Assembly (NCBI RefSeq): GCF_000384255.1
Contig: NZ_KB913035.1
Span: 2,247,093-2,311,092 of the forward strand
Length of the DNA: 64,000 nt
From: Methylotenera mobilis 13
GTDB lineage: Bacteria; Pseudomonadota; Gammaproteobacteria; Burkholderiales; Methylophilaceae
Direction of reading: 5' to 3'
The translations under genes were made by a program, and so were the position numbers. The stretch's first letter is position 1, and each line of letters starts with the position of its first letter. The notes below the pieces were generated by a model. That model saw nothing but the letters and a program-made list of their open reading frames with translations. It did no database searches and was not told the DNA's origin. Shown piece by piece: positions 26,390 to 37,533 of the stretch.

Positions 26390-28291
26390 ATGCTCATTAA
26401 CACCATAATGTCATCAACCCCTAGCAGCAACACCAAACGCTCAGCACTCACACTTGCCGCACTTGGCGTGGTGTTTGGCGATATCGGCACAAGTCCTCTG
26501 TATACACTTAAAGAAGTCTTTTCAGTCGGGGTGCACCCAGTTCCGCTGACCGAAATCAATATGTTCGGTATTTTGTCGCTCATTGTTTGGGCGCTTATTC
26601 TGGTTGTGTCTATTAAATATGTCGCGTTTATTATGCGAGCAGATAACCGCGGTGAAGGTGGCATCATGGCGCTGCTAGCGCTCGCCAGCCGCAACGTGGC
26701 GGACGACGCAAAAAAACAGCGCAATATTATGTTGCTAGGGATTCTAGGCGCCTGTATGTTTTATGCCGATGGCATTATTACACCGGCCATTTCTGTGTTA
26801 TCAGCTGTCGAGGGATTAGAAGTCGCAGCCCCTATTCTGCACCCGCTGATACTCCCCATTACATTAGTTGTGCTCTTCCTATTATTTTGGGCGCAAAGCA
26901 AAGGCACTGCCCTGGTTGGCGCTTTTTTTGGGCCTATTATGCTACTTTGGTTTAGCACATTAGCCATACTGGGTATTAATGGCATCATGCAATACCCGAC
27001 GATACTGAACGCCCTTAATCCAATTTATGCCATTCACTTCTTTCAATTAAGCCCATGGATCGCTTTTGTCGCGTTAGGTGCTGTGGTGTTAGCTGTTACG
27101 GGCGCGGAGGCACTGTATGCAGACATGGGACACTTTGGACGCTCCCCCATCCGATTGGCCTGGTTTGGTTTTGTCTTACCTGCATTAATCCTCAACTACT
27201 TTGGGCAAGGTGCTTTAATACTAAAAAACCCAGAAACCGTTAAAAACCCATTTTATTTACTTGCACCAGAGTGGATGTTATTTCCACTCATCATCTTAGC
27301 AACATTGGCCGCAGTGATCGCCTCTCAAGCAGTCATTACTGGTGCATTTTCTGTGTCACGCCAAGCATTACAACTGGGCTTTTTGCCGCGTATGCATGTG
27401 TCACACACATCTGAAAGCCAGCAAGGTCAAATCTACATGCCACGAGTCAATTGGGGGCTCATGCTCGCAGTCATGGTGCTAGTGATTGGATTTGGCTCAT
27501 CTGGTGATCTAGCAGCAGCTTATGGGATCGCGGTCACAGGCGATATGATTATCACCACACTACTAGCAGGCATTGTGTTCCACAATCTTTGGGGCTGGAG
27601 CAAACTACGCACTGGCGCGTTAATCGCCATATTTTTAACTGTTGATATTGCATTCTTTAGTGCAAACGTACTTAAAATTCCAGATGGTGGATGGGTTCCT
27701 CTTATCATTGGTGTCATTATTTTCACTTTGATGATTACTTGGAAAACTGGTAGAACCATGCTTTACAAGCATCTTAAAAATGAAGCGATGGCCCTAGACC
27801 CATTTATTGAAGCAATCAGCGCACACCCTCCCGCACGCGTATCGGGTACCGCGTTATTTATGACACCAAATCCAGAGGGTGTGCCACATGCCATGCTTCA
27901 CAATTTAAAGCACAATAAAGTACTGCATGAAAAAGTCGTCATATTGACGGTTAAGTTTTTAGATTTCCCACGTATTCCTGTGGAAGATCGGGTGACGGTT
28001 GAAGTGTTACCGCACGAGTTTTACCGTGTCACAGTGCATTACGGATTTAAAGACGAACCAGACTTACCAAGAGATTTGGCTTTATGTGCAGAAAAAGGTC
28101 TAGTATTAGAAGCAATGGATACTTCTTACTTTATTGGTAAAGAAATTTTAATTGCACATGAATCATCCGAAATGGCTTACTGGCGTAAAAAAATATTTAT
28201 CGGCCTATTTAGAAGCGCAGAAACGATTACCAACCAATTCAAACTTCCGCCTAACCGCGTCGTTGAACTTGGCACACAGGTGACCTTCTAA
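26390..28291 (+). CDS. kup: Potassium uptake protein Kup
   Basis: Kup is a low-affinity K+/H+ symporter of the inner membrane. This 633-residue protein has the N-terminal signature LAALGVVFGDIGTSPLYTLKE, about 12 membrane helices (through roughly residue 445) and a cytoplasmic C-terminal domain. Internal signatures include GVVFGDIGTSPLY and ADMGHFGRSPIRLAWF. ATG 26390 and ATG 26408 are both possible and neither has a good ribosome-binding site; the difference is six residues. Confidence 0.94.
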   Translation: MLINTIMSSTPSSNTKRSALTLAALGVVFGDIGTSPLYTLKEVFSVGVHPVPLTEINMFGILSLIVWALILVVSIKYVAFIMRADNRGEGGIMALLALASRNVADDAKKQRNIMLLGILGACMFYADGIITPAISVLSAVEGLEVAAPILHPLILPITLVVLFLLFWAQSKGTALVGAFFGPIMLLWFSTLAILGINGIMQYPTILNALNPIYAIHFFQLSPWIAFVALGAVVLAVTGAEALYADMGHFGRSPIRLAWFGFVLPALILNYFGQGALILKNPETVKNPFYLLAPEWMLFPLIILATLAAVIASQAVITGAFSVSRQALQLGFLPRMHVSHTSESQQGQIYMPRVNWGLMLAVMVLVIGFGSSGDLAAAYGIAVTGDMIITTLLAGIVFHNLWGWSKLRTGALIAIFLTVDIAFFSANVLKIPDGGWVPLIIGVIIFTLMITWKTGRTMLYKHLKNEAMALDPFIEAISAHPPARVSGTALFMTPNPEGVPHAMLHNLKHNKVLHEKVVILTVKFLDFPRIPVEDRVTVEVLPHEFYRVTVHYGFKDEPDLPRDLALCAEKGLVLEAMDTSYFIGKEILIAHESSEMAYWRKKIFIGLFRSAETITNQFKLPPNRVVELGTQVTF

Positions 28292-28393
28292 GCTGATAAG
28301 ATTAAATGTAAAGTTTGTTTAATTACCGCACAGCATTAAACCAAAACAGATATAGCGCGTTAACACTTAAATAAATCATACGGATTAATAAAA

Positions 28394-29233
28394 ATGACTC
28401 ATCTATTTACAACCAAAAAGTTTAGCATACTGATCGCAGCTATTTTAATAGGGCATTTAAGTAGCTGCGCTACTACTACAAAAGACAGCGTATCTGGGGT
28501 AAGCCGCTCACAGTTGCTACTGTTACCAGAATCACAAGTCACAGACATGTCAACACAGGCGTACACCCAAACACTGCAAGAGGCTGAAAAGAAAAAAACC
28601 CTCAATGCCAACAAAGCACAGCTTGATCGCGTGCGCAAAATCTCTAACAGACTCATTGCGCAAGTCGGCGTATTTAGACCAGATGCTACCCAATGGAAAT
28701 GGGAAGTGAATGTAGAAAAGAACGATGAGCTTAACGCCTACTGCATGCCGGGCGGAAAAATCATGGTGTATACAGGCCTAATTGATAAATTAAAAACCAC
28801 TGATGATGAGCTAGCGGCGGTCATCGGGCATGAAATCGCTCATGCACTGCGTGAGCATGGGCGTGAACGCATGTCTCAAGCGTATGTTCAGCAATTTGGC
28901 TTGCAAGCACTAGGCGTAGTGCTATCCTCAAGCACTAGCGCTGCTATTGGTAATGCTTCAGTACAAGCCGCAAGTATGGGCTCACAATTATTCTTTGCGC
29001 TTCCTAATGGGCGTGAGCAAGAGCGAGAGTCTGACAGAATCGGCCTAGAACTCGCTGCACGTGCAGGTTATAACCCTGATGCAGCGGTAACACTATGGCA
29101 AAAAATGGAGGCACAAGGTGGTGCAAAACCACCTGAATTTTTAAGCACTCACCCGGCTAGTGCAAGTCGTATTGCAGAATTGCGCGCACTTGCGCCTAAA
29201 GTAAGACCACTGTACGACGCTGCAAAAAAATAA
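28394..29233 (+). CDS. M48-family metallopeptidase lipoprotein (LoiP/YcaL-like)
   Basis: This 279-residue envelope protease has a signal peptide ending in a cysteine lipobox (HLSSC). A zinc-peptidase domain follows with VIGHEIAHALREHGRERMS (active site near residue 156) and a distal glutamate in EQERESDRIGLELAARAGYNP. It lacks the TPR domain of BepA and the PDZ domain of the M48 protein at 16059. Relatives in E. coli degrade misassembled outer-membrane proteins. A strong terminator follows. Confidence 0.9.
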   Translation: MTHLFTTKKFSILIAAILIGHLSSCATTTKDSVSGVSRSQLLLLPESQVTDMSTQAYTQTLQEAEKKKTLNANKAQLDRVRKISNRLIAQVGVFRPDATQWKWEVNVEKNDELNAYCMPGGKIMVYTGLIDKLKTTDDELAAVIGHEIAHALREHGRERMSQAYVQQFGLQALGVVLSSSTSAAIGNASVQAASMGSQLFFALPNGREQERESDRIGLELAARAGYNPDAAVTLWQKMEAQGGAKPPEFLSTHPASASRIAELRALAPKVRPLYDAAKK

Positions 29234-29255
29234 TCCCGATTGAAAGGTATTCGTT

Positions 29256-29290
29256 AAAGCGCACAGCGTAAGTTGTGCGCTTTATTTTTG
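29256..29290 (+). terminator. Intrinsic terminator after the M48 lipoprotein gene
   Basis: AAAGCGCACA (29256-29265) pairs with TGTGCGCTTT (29274-29283) around an eight-base loop and is followed by ATTTTT. It lies 23 bases after the stop at 29233. Confidence 0.88.
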
Positions 29291-29364
29291 GGCTATTGCC
29301 CTGTTTGAGTTAAAATGTCGCATTGTTCAATTTACCAACTTATTCAAAATTAATAGAGACTTTT

Positions 29365-30192
29365 ATGGACCCACGTCAAAGCATTATCGAAGCCGCGTTT
29401 GAAGACCGCGCAAACATTAATCCTAGCAACGCATCTGCTGAAATAAAATCAACAGTAGCCTCTGTGATTGCAGATTTAGATAGCGGAAAACTACGTGTTG
29501 CTAGCCGTGTTGCTGATACGCAACAATGGGAAACACACCAATGGTTGAAAAAAGCAGTATTGCTTTCATTCCGCTTGGATGACAACGTATTGATGGATGA
29601 TGGTGTTACTAAATATTTTGACAAAGTTCCACCAAAATTTGCAGATTACTCAGAAGAAGACTTCAAAGCAGGCGGTTTCCGCGTAGTACCTAACGCTATT
29701 GTACGTCGCGGCTCATTTATCGGTAAAAATGCGGTATTAATGCCTTCATACGTTAACATTGGTGCTTATGTAGGCGAAGGCACAATGGTAGACACATGGG
29801 CTACAGTAGGCTCATGTGCTCAAATCGGTAAAAATGTACACTTGAGCGGCGGCGTAGGCATTGGTGGCGTATTAGAGCCAGTACAAGCCGGCCCAACTAT
29901 TATTGGTGACAACTGTTTTATCGGCGCTCGCTCTGAAGTGGTTGAAGGCGTGATTGTTGAAGACAACTGCGTGATTTCAATGGGTGTTTACATTGGTCAA
30001 TCTACCAAAATCTACGACCGCGAAACAGGTGAAGTATTCTACGGCCGTGTACCAGCTGGCTCTGTTGTAGTGTCAGGTAACTTGCCATCAAAAGATGGCA
30101 GCTACAGCCTTTACTGTGCAGTGATCGTGAAAAAAGTAGATGCTAAAACATTAGGTAAAGTAGGCATTAACGAATTACTTCGTGGTATTTAA
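29365..30192 (+). CDS. dapD: Tetrahydrodipicolinate N-succinyltransferase
   Basis: DapD transfers succinyl from succinyl-CoA to tetrahydrodipicolinate in lysine and diaminopimelate synthesis. The 275-residue protein has a helical N-terminal domain and a left-handed beta-helix of hexapeptide repeats (about residues 105-240; [34 protein letters not shown]). I chose ATG 29365 ([15 protein letters not shown]) because it matches family starts; an in-frame upstream start lies at 29323. It is first of the dapD-arsC-like-dapE group. Confidence 0.95.
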   Translation: MDPRQSIIEAAFEDRANINPSNASAEIKSTVASVIADLDSGKLRVASRVADTQQWETHQWLKKAVLLSFRLDDNVLMDDGVTKYFDKVPPKFADYSEEDFKAGGFRVVPNAIVRRGSFIGKNAVLMPSYVNIGAYVGEGTMVDTWATVGSCAQIGKNVHLSGGVGIGGVLEPVQAGPTIIGDNCFIGARSEVVEGVIVEDNCVISMGVYIGQSTKIYDRETGEVFYGRVPAGSVVVSGNLPSKDGSYSLYCAVIVKKVDAKTLGKVGINELLRGI

Positions 30193-30216
30193 GCTTTAAG
30201 AAAAGCCCAAAATATA

Positions 30217-31706
<1,490 letters not shown>

Positions 31707-31724
31707 GTCGTTAAAATATATAGC

Positions 31725-31743
31725 GCTGTTCAATAAGAACAGC
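31725..31743. terminator. Weak hairpin after dapE
   Basis: GCTGTTC (31725-31731) pairs with GAACAGC (31737-31743) around AATAA, 19 bases after dapE. No T-run follows directly, so it may be only a partial terminator or an RNA end-stabilising hairpin. Confidence 0.4.
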
Positions 31744-31784
31744 CGCACATTTTAGACGCTCAATACAATCGCTGACAAGAAACA

Positions 31785-32690
31785 ATGACCTACAATCAAG
31801 AAACCACCGAACTACTGACAATCCGTGATTGGCTCAGATTTGCAGTAAGTCAATTTGAAGCCTCTGACATTTTTTACGGGCACGGCACTGATAACAGTTA
31901 TGATGAAGCGGTGTGGCTAGTGATGGGGGCGTTGCATCTACCTCATGACACACTGAACAATTTTTTAGACGCAAAACTCACCAATAGCGAACGCAATAAA
32001 CTTGCCAGCTTTATTGAACAACGTATCACTAAACATACACCAACCGCCTATCTGCTGAAAGAGTCTTGGCTGCAAGGCTTTAAGTTTTTCGTTGATGAGC
32101 GCGTACTAATTCCACGCTCATTTATTGCTGAACTGCTGGTTAATGATGGTTTACAACCTTGGATTGAATTCCCAGAACTAATTAATAGCGCTGCCGATAT
32201 TTGCACTGGTAGCGGATGTTTAGGTGTGTTGCTGGCTGATGCATACCCAGAAGCGAGTGTGGATGTTATTGATATTTCTCAAGATGCAATTGATGTATGC
32301 AATATCAATATCAAAAATTATGGCTTAGAAGACCGTATCACGGCAATCAAGTCTGACATGTTTAGCCAACTTAAAGGTAAACAATACGACTTAATTATTA
32401 GCAATCCACCATACGTAGATGCACCATCTATGGCAGCGTTACCTGCAGAATATCGCAATGAGCCACAACTAGCACTTGGCAGTGGTGATGCCGGCTTAGA
32501 TCATACACATACCATTTTGCGTGAAGCAGCAAACCACCTTACCGACGATGGTGTGCTAATCGTTGAAATTGGCCACAATCGTGATGCGCTTTTAGAGGCA
32601 TATCCAGACCTACCATTTACTTGGTTAGAGGTATCTTCGGGTGATGAGTTTGTATTTTTACTCACTCGCGATCAGCTGCAATCGATATAG
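31785..32690 (+). CDS. prmB: 50S ribosomal protein L3 glutamine methyltransferase
   Basis: PrmB methylates a glutamine of ribosomal protein L3. The 301-residue protein has the PrmB N-terminal domain (LTIRDWLRFAVSQFEASDIFYGHGTDN). A class I methyltransferase domain follows with ADICTGSGCLGVLLAD (SAM site near residue 145) and the glutamine-binding NPPYVD (near residue 208). The SQFEASDIFYGHGTDN start and the EYRNEPQLALGSGDAGLD segment point to PrmB rather than PrmC. The TonB receptor gene starts 11 bases downstream. Confidence 0.93.
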   Translation: MTYNQETTELLTIRDWLRFAVSQFEASDIFYGHGTDNSYDEAVWLVMGALHLPHDTLNNFLDAKLTNSERNKLASFIEQRITKHTPTAYLLKESWLQGFKFFVDERVLIPRSFIAELLVNDGLQPWIEFPELINSAADICTGSGCLGVLLADAYPEASVDVIDISQDAIDVCNINIKNYGLEDRITAIKSDMFSQLKGKQYDLIISNPPYVDAPSMAALPAEYRNEPQLALGSGDAGLDHTHTILREAANHLTDDGVLIVEIGHNRDALLEAYPDLPFTWLEVSSGDEFVFLLTRDQLQSI

Positions 32691-32701
32691 CAATCAGCTG
32701 T

Positions 32702-34672
32702 ATGTTCAAAAGCCTGCATAACCTGCATCAGGCAGAAGGTAAGTTTTTGCTTTCTGCAATGCTGGTATTTCACTCGCTACTCCCAATAGCGGCTCAGGCA
32801 GAGCACGCCCATACAGACCAACCGGATTTAACACAAGCATCGCTCGAGCATTTACTTCAACTGGAAGTCACTACAGCGTCGAAAATTGCTCGCCAAGTCA
32901 GTGATGCACGTTCCGCTGTGAGCATTGTCACTGCAGACGATATCAAAACTTACGGCTATCGTACATTGGCAGAAATTTTAAGTAGTATGCGCGGACTTAA
33001 CATTACCAATGACCGTTCCTATGACTTTCTTGGTGGCCGAGGCTATAGCAGCCCTGGCGACTATAGTGGCCGTATCATGTTGCTGGTAGATGGTATACAA
33101 ATGAATGACAATGTATACAACCAGTCTTACCTAGGCAACGATGGCATCGTCGATACTGAACTAATAGAGCGGGTAGAGTATGTGTCAGGACCAGGCTCTG
33201 TTGCTTATGGTAACAATGCGTTTTTTGGCATCATTAACATTATCACTAAAAATGGAAATGATTTTAATGGTGGCCAAACTGCACTCTCAACAGGAAGCTA
33301 TAACACGCAAAAAGCGAGAGCTACTTATGGAAAGCGACTAAACAATGGTATAGATTTAGTCGTTTCTGCATCAGGACTTAATAGCGAAGGCCAGTCACTT
33401 CGCTTTCCCGAAACTAACAATGGGGTTGCTCGACACTTAGATTCGCAGCAAAACCAACGTCTATTTACCAAAATACAAGATGACTCTTGGTCAGTTAATG
33501 CAGGCTATAGTAGCCGTTATAAGGAAATTCCTACTGCACCCTATGGTGCAGATTTTAATCGTAGATACGCTTATGATGATACAACTAAGTTCATATCAGG
33601 CCAGTATCACAGCAACCTGTCAAACCATCTTAAAATTTCTCTACAAACAGATTACAGCGACTACTTCTATGACGGAAGATCTACCTTTAGCGGTGAGAAG
33701 GTATTAGAAAATGCAACTGGTAGAAAATGGGGAACAGAAGCAAAATTTTTCGCCAGCTGGTTTACAGGTCACCAACTCATTTTTGGTGCTGCATATCGTG
33801 ACGATTATGAAAGAAAAATCTCTACCCCTGCGATATCATCTAATCGTGGGCGCCAAAGCACAAGCCTATATCTGCAAGATGAAATCACCTTACGCAACAA
33901 TCTGTGGCTTAACTTAGGCACACGATATGATTACTTCACAGATGATGGCGATGCTATCTCACCTAGTATTGCTATTATTTACGAGCCAATTCCATCATAC
34001 ACATTACGCTTATCGCATAACGTAGGTCATCGCACACCTACCGCATATGAAAAGTATTTTGCTGATGGTCACGCTCAAACACCTAATTACGATCTTAAAA
34101 TGGAAAAAGTATCAGCGACAGAACTGATTGCAGAGCGTCGTTGGAGTAATCGTTCACGTCTGCTTGCTACAATATATCAACAATCTACTGACAACATGAT
34201 TAGTAGTACGGCTTATAACAACATCCAATACTTTAATGCAAGCGGCACTTACACGCACGGCATCGAGTTTGAGTTTGAGCACCATGCGGAAATGGGCACC
34301 CATGTGCGCACAAGCTATGCTTACCAAAACTCCAGAGATGCTGAAGGTGAATGGGCAGCAAACTCACCGCACCACCTGGCTAAATTAAACCTATCCGCAC
34401 CGCTATTTCACAGCGCACTAAGAGTAGGTCTAGAATTACAGGCAGTCTCCAGACGAACATCTGCACTGAATCAAAATGCTAGCGGCTATGCTATTAGCAA
34501 CATCACCATCAGTGCCAACCAAGTATTGCCTCATCTGGATGCAGCGTTAACAGTACGCAACGTATTTAACAAACGTTATGACCATATTGCACCAGACTAC
34601 ATTTCACCCATCGCTTTTGTAGCACAAGATGGTAGAAACCTCTGGCTACAATTAACTTACGGGTTTCAATAA
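32702..34672 (+). CDS. TonB-dependent outer-membrane receptor
   Basis: This 656-residue protein has a signal peptide and a short LTQASLEHLLQLEVTTASK segment common in receptors encoded beside YfiR-type proteins. A plug domain (about residues 65-180; SIVTADDIKTYGYRTLAEIL) leads into a 22-stranded barrel ending in an aromatic residue (QLTYGFQ). The substrate is unknown. It is encoded two bases ahead of a YfiR gene and a GGDEF/EAL gene, so it more likely feeds a signalling pathway than plain iron uptake. No Fur box is evident upstream. Confidence 0.9.
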   Translation: MFKSLHNLHQAEGKFLLSAMLVFHSLLPIAAQAEHAHTDQPDLTQASLEHLLQLEVTTASKIARQVSDARSAVSIVTADDIKTYGYRTLAEILSSMRGLNITNDRSYDFLGGRGYSSPGDYSGRIMLLVDGIQMNDNVYNQSYLGNDGIVDTELIERVEYVSGPGSVAYGNNAFFGIINIITKNGNDFNGGQTALSTGSYNTQKARATYGKRLNNGIDLVVSASGLNSEGQSLRFPETNNGVARHLDSQQNQRLFTKIQDDSWSVNAGYSSRYKEIPTAPYGADFNRRYAYDDTTKFISGQYHSNLSNHLKISLQTDYSDYFYDGRSTFSGEKVLENATGRKWGTEAKFFASWFTGHQLIFGAAYRDDYERKISTPAISSNRGRQSTSLYLQDEITLRNNLWLNLGTRYDYFTDDGDAISPSIAIIYEPIPSYTLRLSHNVGHRTPTAYEKYFADGHAQTPNYDLKMEKVSATELIAERRWSNRSRLLATIYQQSTDNMISSTAYNNIQYFNASGTYTHGIEFEFEHHAEMGTHVRTSYAYQNSRDAEGEWAANSPHHLAKLNLSAPLFHSALRVGLELQAVSRRTSALNQNASGYAISNITISANQVLPHLDAALTVRNVFNKRYDHIAPDYISPIAFVAQDGRNLWLQLTYGFQ

Positions 34673-34674
34673 CA

Positions 34675-35190
34675 ATGCGTCGGCTAGCTTGCTTGATAGT
34701 CGCACTGGTTGGCCTACCGTTTGTATCCATTGGCATTGCTGGGCCCTTACCTGAATACGCCATGAAAGCGGCGTTTGTTTATAATTTCACGCTTTTTACT
34801 GAATGGCCAACGCTGCCGAACAACACACTAAAAATCTGCACCCTAGAGTCAGATGCATTAAAACATGAGCTCGAAAAATTTAGAATCCATCAACCGCATG
34901 GTGCAACACTACTCATCAGTAAAATATCCAATATTGAAGCAATCAAAGATTGTCAGGCACTTTATCTCTCTGAAGAAGATAAACAGCGGATTCCAGTGAT
35001 ATTGTCGCTATTAGAGAACACACCAGTACTCACAATTACCGACGTACCTGAACTGATGGGCAAAGGTGTGATGATTGGCATCAAAACCGACAATAAACGT
35101 ATTGTTTTTGAAGTAAATACTCTGGCTGCAAAAAAATCCAATTTATACTTAAGCTCAAAATTACTGAGCCTAGCAAAAGTGGTTTATTAA
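34675..35190 (+). CDS. YfiR-family (DUF4154) periplasmic protein
   Basis: This 171-residue exported protein has a signal peptide (about residues 1-22) and the DUF4154 hallmarks: LPEYAMKAAFVYNFTLFTEWP after the cleavage site and YLSSKLLSLAKVVY at the end. In Pseudomonas YfiR represses the membrane diguanylate cyclase YfiN. Here it sits two bases after the TonB receptor and 34 before a GGDEF/EAL protein. Only two cysteines are present in the mature part, so redox control as in Pseudomonas YfiR is uncertain. Confidence 0.9.
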   Translation: MRRLACLIVALVGLPFVSIGIAGPLPEYAMKAAFVYNFTLFTEWPTLPNNTLKICTLESDALKHELEKFRIHQPHGATLLISKISNIEAIKDCQALYLSEEDKQRIPVILSLLENTPVLTITDVPELMGKGVMIGIKTDNKRIVFEVNTLAAKKSNLYLSSKLLSLAKVVY

Positions 35191-35224
35191 GGCATAATCA
35201 GTTTACTAGCTAATTTAATCATTC

Positions 35225-37291
35225 ATGTTGCTACAAGATTTAAAAATTGGAAATAAACTACTGCTGATTAACCTGATTGCGGCGAGCATTTCAATGATGA
35301 TGCTCGTCATTTGTATTGCAATTATCGCTTTCCATAGCAACCGAACCAATTTGATTCACGACCTTAATGCAGAAGCGCATATTCTCAGTGAAAATTTAAC
35401 GGCGTCGCTTGCTTTCAACGACACAAAATCGGCACAAACACTACTAGAGGCTTTGCGCTGGTCGCCCCATATTAAACAAGTAGTGATATTAGACAACCAA
35501 GGTATTCTATTCTCTAAATATCCATCAGACAGCACTCTGACATTGAATGAGGCTGATACATTATCAAGCTACCTGTCTAGCGTCTCCATCCAGCAACCCA
35601 TTAAAATAGGTAAGCAAGAAGTTGGCCGAATTCAGATGAATGCAACACTAGAACATGTCTACAGCCAACTACAAAAATTCCTACTACTCACCATGTTCTC
35701 AATGTTGCTAGCGGGAATACTAGGTGCGTTTATGATTCGACGTTTACAAAAGTATTTAACAAAACCAATTATTGGTCTGACTAAGTCCATGCGGCTCGTT
35801 TCCAGCACTGACAATTACGCATTACGTTTTAACTTAGAGAGTAAAGATGAGCTAGGTGAATTAGCTACTGGTTTTAACACCATGTTAAGCACTATCCAGT
35901 CACATGAAGCTGAGTTAGATTCAGAGCTAGCTTTACGCATGCAGGCTGAAAACCGTCTTCAGCAACTTGCTTATTATGATGAAGTCACCAAGCTTCCTAA
36001 TCGCCATCATTTCAATGAGAGAATGGCAAAAGTAGTCGCATCGTCCTTAGAAAACAAGGTACTTTGCTGCATCATGGTGATAGATCTTGATGACTTCAAA
36101 ATAGTGAACGACACGCTAGGACACCATATCGGCGATGATTTGCTTTATGCTGTTGGTGAACGACTAAGCCATGATCTGCGCGTAGAAGATATACTCTGCC
36201 GTATTGGCGGTGATGAGTTTGCTTTAATCTTGGACAATCTACCCAGCATCAAGCACGCCCAACACGTTGCACAAAAAATCATTCGGCTAATGGCACTTCC
36301 TTTTATATTAGAGGACAGAGAAGTATTTATCGGCGCCAGTATTGGTATCAGCTTTTGCCCTAATGACGCAACCAGCATCCCGGTTTTGCTACGTAATGCA
36401 GATACAGCAATGTACAACGCTAAAAAGCTTGGGAAGAACTATTGTCAGATGTATCTACCAGAAATGGAAGCCAAAAATATCCGACGCTTTGCACTGGAGA
36501 GCGCATTGCACCGCGCATTAGATAACAAAGAGCTGTTTTTGCACTACCAACCACAAATTGATATCAAAACTAATCAAGTCACTGGCTTTGAGGCATTATT
36601 ACGCTGGAACAATCCAGAACTTGGCCTCATCAGTCCCGTGGACTTTATCCCACTCGCTGAAGATATTGGTCTGATTATTCCAATCGGTGAATTTGTTTTA
36701 TATCAAGCATGTCTACAATCTCAGCAATGGCGGGAGCGTTATCAAATTGATACCGCCATGAGTGTTAATTTGTCTGGTCGCCAATTAATACAAACCAATA
36801 TTGTTGAGCGCATCATTAGTATTGTGAACTCAACCAGACTGCCCTCTCATCTAGTGACTATCGAGTTAACAGAAAGTATCCTGATGGATCACTCAAAAGA
36901 AACGCTTAGTAAGCTTGAAAAGCTATCGGCATCTGGCTTTACAATTTCTATTGATGACTTCGGTACTGGATACTCCTCAATGAGCTACCTCAAACGCTAC
37001 CCGATTGATATTCTAAAAATTGACCGTAGCTTTGTGTCTGACCTCCCTGATGACGCTAATGACGTGGCAATTACTCAGGCGATTATTGCACTAGGTAAAA
37101 ACTTAGGGATGAAATTGGTGGCTGAAGGTGTTGAAACTGAAGCACAACTTGCATTTCTAAAAATACATCACTGCGACACTGCGCAGGGCTACCTACACAG
37201 CCGCCCTATTCCTGCAAATGAAGCTGAACATTACCTGATTGCGCTCAGCGAAGCTAAACATGACGTCGCAATAGAAAAGAATCTAATTTAA
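35225..37291 (+). CDS. Membrane GGDEF-EAL cyclic-di-GMP enzyme with periplasmic sensor
   Basis: This 688-residue protein begins with a membrane helix (about residues 15-40). A periplasmic CHASE8-like domain comes next (to about residue 150; HILSENLTASLAFND). It is followed by a second helix, a HAMP linker, a GGDEF domain with intact RIGGDEF (near residue 325) and an EAL domain with FEALLRWN, ELTESILMD, DDFGTGYSS and IDRSF. Both catalytic motifs are intact, so it may make and degrade cyclic-di-GMP. Its N-terminal half matches YfiN; the EAL addition is not in YfiN of Pseudomonas. YfiR next door is the probable periplasmic regulator. Confidence 0.92.
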   Translation: MLLQDLKIGNKLLLINLIAASISMMMLVICIAIIAFHSNRTNLIHDLNAEAHILSENLTASLAFNDTKSAQTLLEALRWSPHIKQVVILDNQGILFSKYPSDSTLTLNEADTLSSYLSSVSIQQPIKIGKQEVGRIQMNATLEHVYSQLQKFLLLTMFSMLLAGILGAFMIRRLQKYLTKPIIGLTKSMRLVSSTDNYALRFNLESKDELGELATGFNTMLSTIQSHEAELDSELALRMQAENRLQQLAYYDEVTKLPNRHHFNERMAKVVASSLENKVLCCIMVIDLDDFKIVNDTLGHHIGDDLLYAVGERLSHDLRVEDILCRIGGDEFALILDNLPSIKHAQHVAQKIIRLMALPFILEDREVFIGASIGISFCPNDATSIPVLLRNADTAMYNAKKLGKNYCQMYLPEMEAKNIRRFALESALHRALDNKELFLHYQPQIDIKTNQVTGFEALLRWNNPELGLISPVDFIPLAEDIGLIIPIGEFVLYQACLQSQQWRERYQIDTAMSVNLSGRQLIQTNIVERIISIVNSTRLPSHLVTIELTESILMDHSKETLSKLEKLSASGFTISIDDFGTGYSSMSYLKRYPIDILKIDRSFVSDLPDDANDVAITQAIIALGKNLGMKLVAEGVETEAQLAFLKIHHCDTAQGYLHSRPIPANEAEHYLIALSEAKHDVAIEKNLI

Positions 37292-37533
37292 AACACTACC
37301 AAAAATTTAATTTTCTGACGACTTTTGCGCCCTTCATGACATGATTACTGCTCATCACTAAAAATGCTCTCTCATACTAAAATAATCTAAATAATCACAT
37401 TGCGCCTATAATTCAACCTTATATCGAGGCTAATTCGCATAAATAGCAGAAAGTGCACTAAAGTCAGTCATAATCACGACTCAACAAGCAGTAAATTGTA
37501 TTTATACACAACTAACACCAAGGCTATACCATT

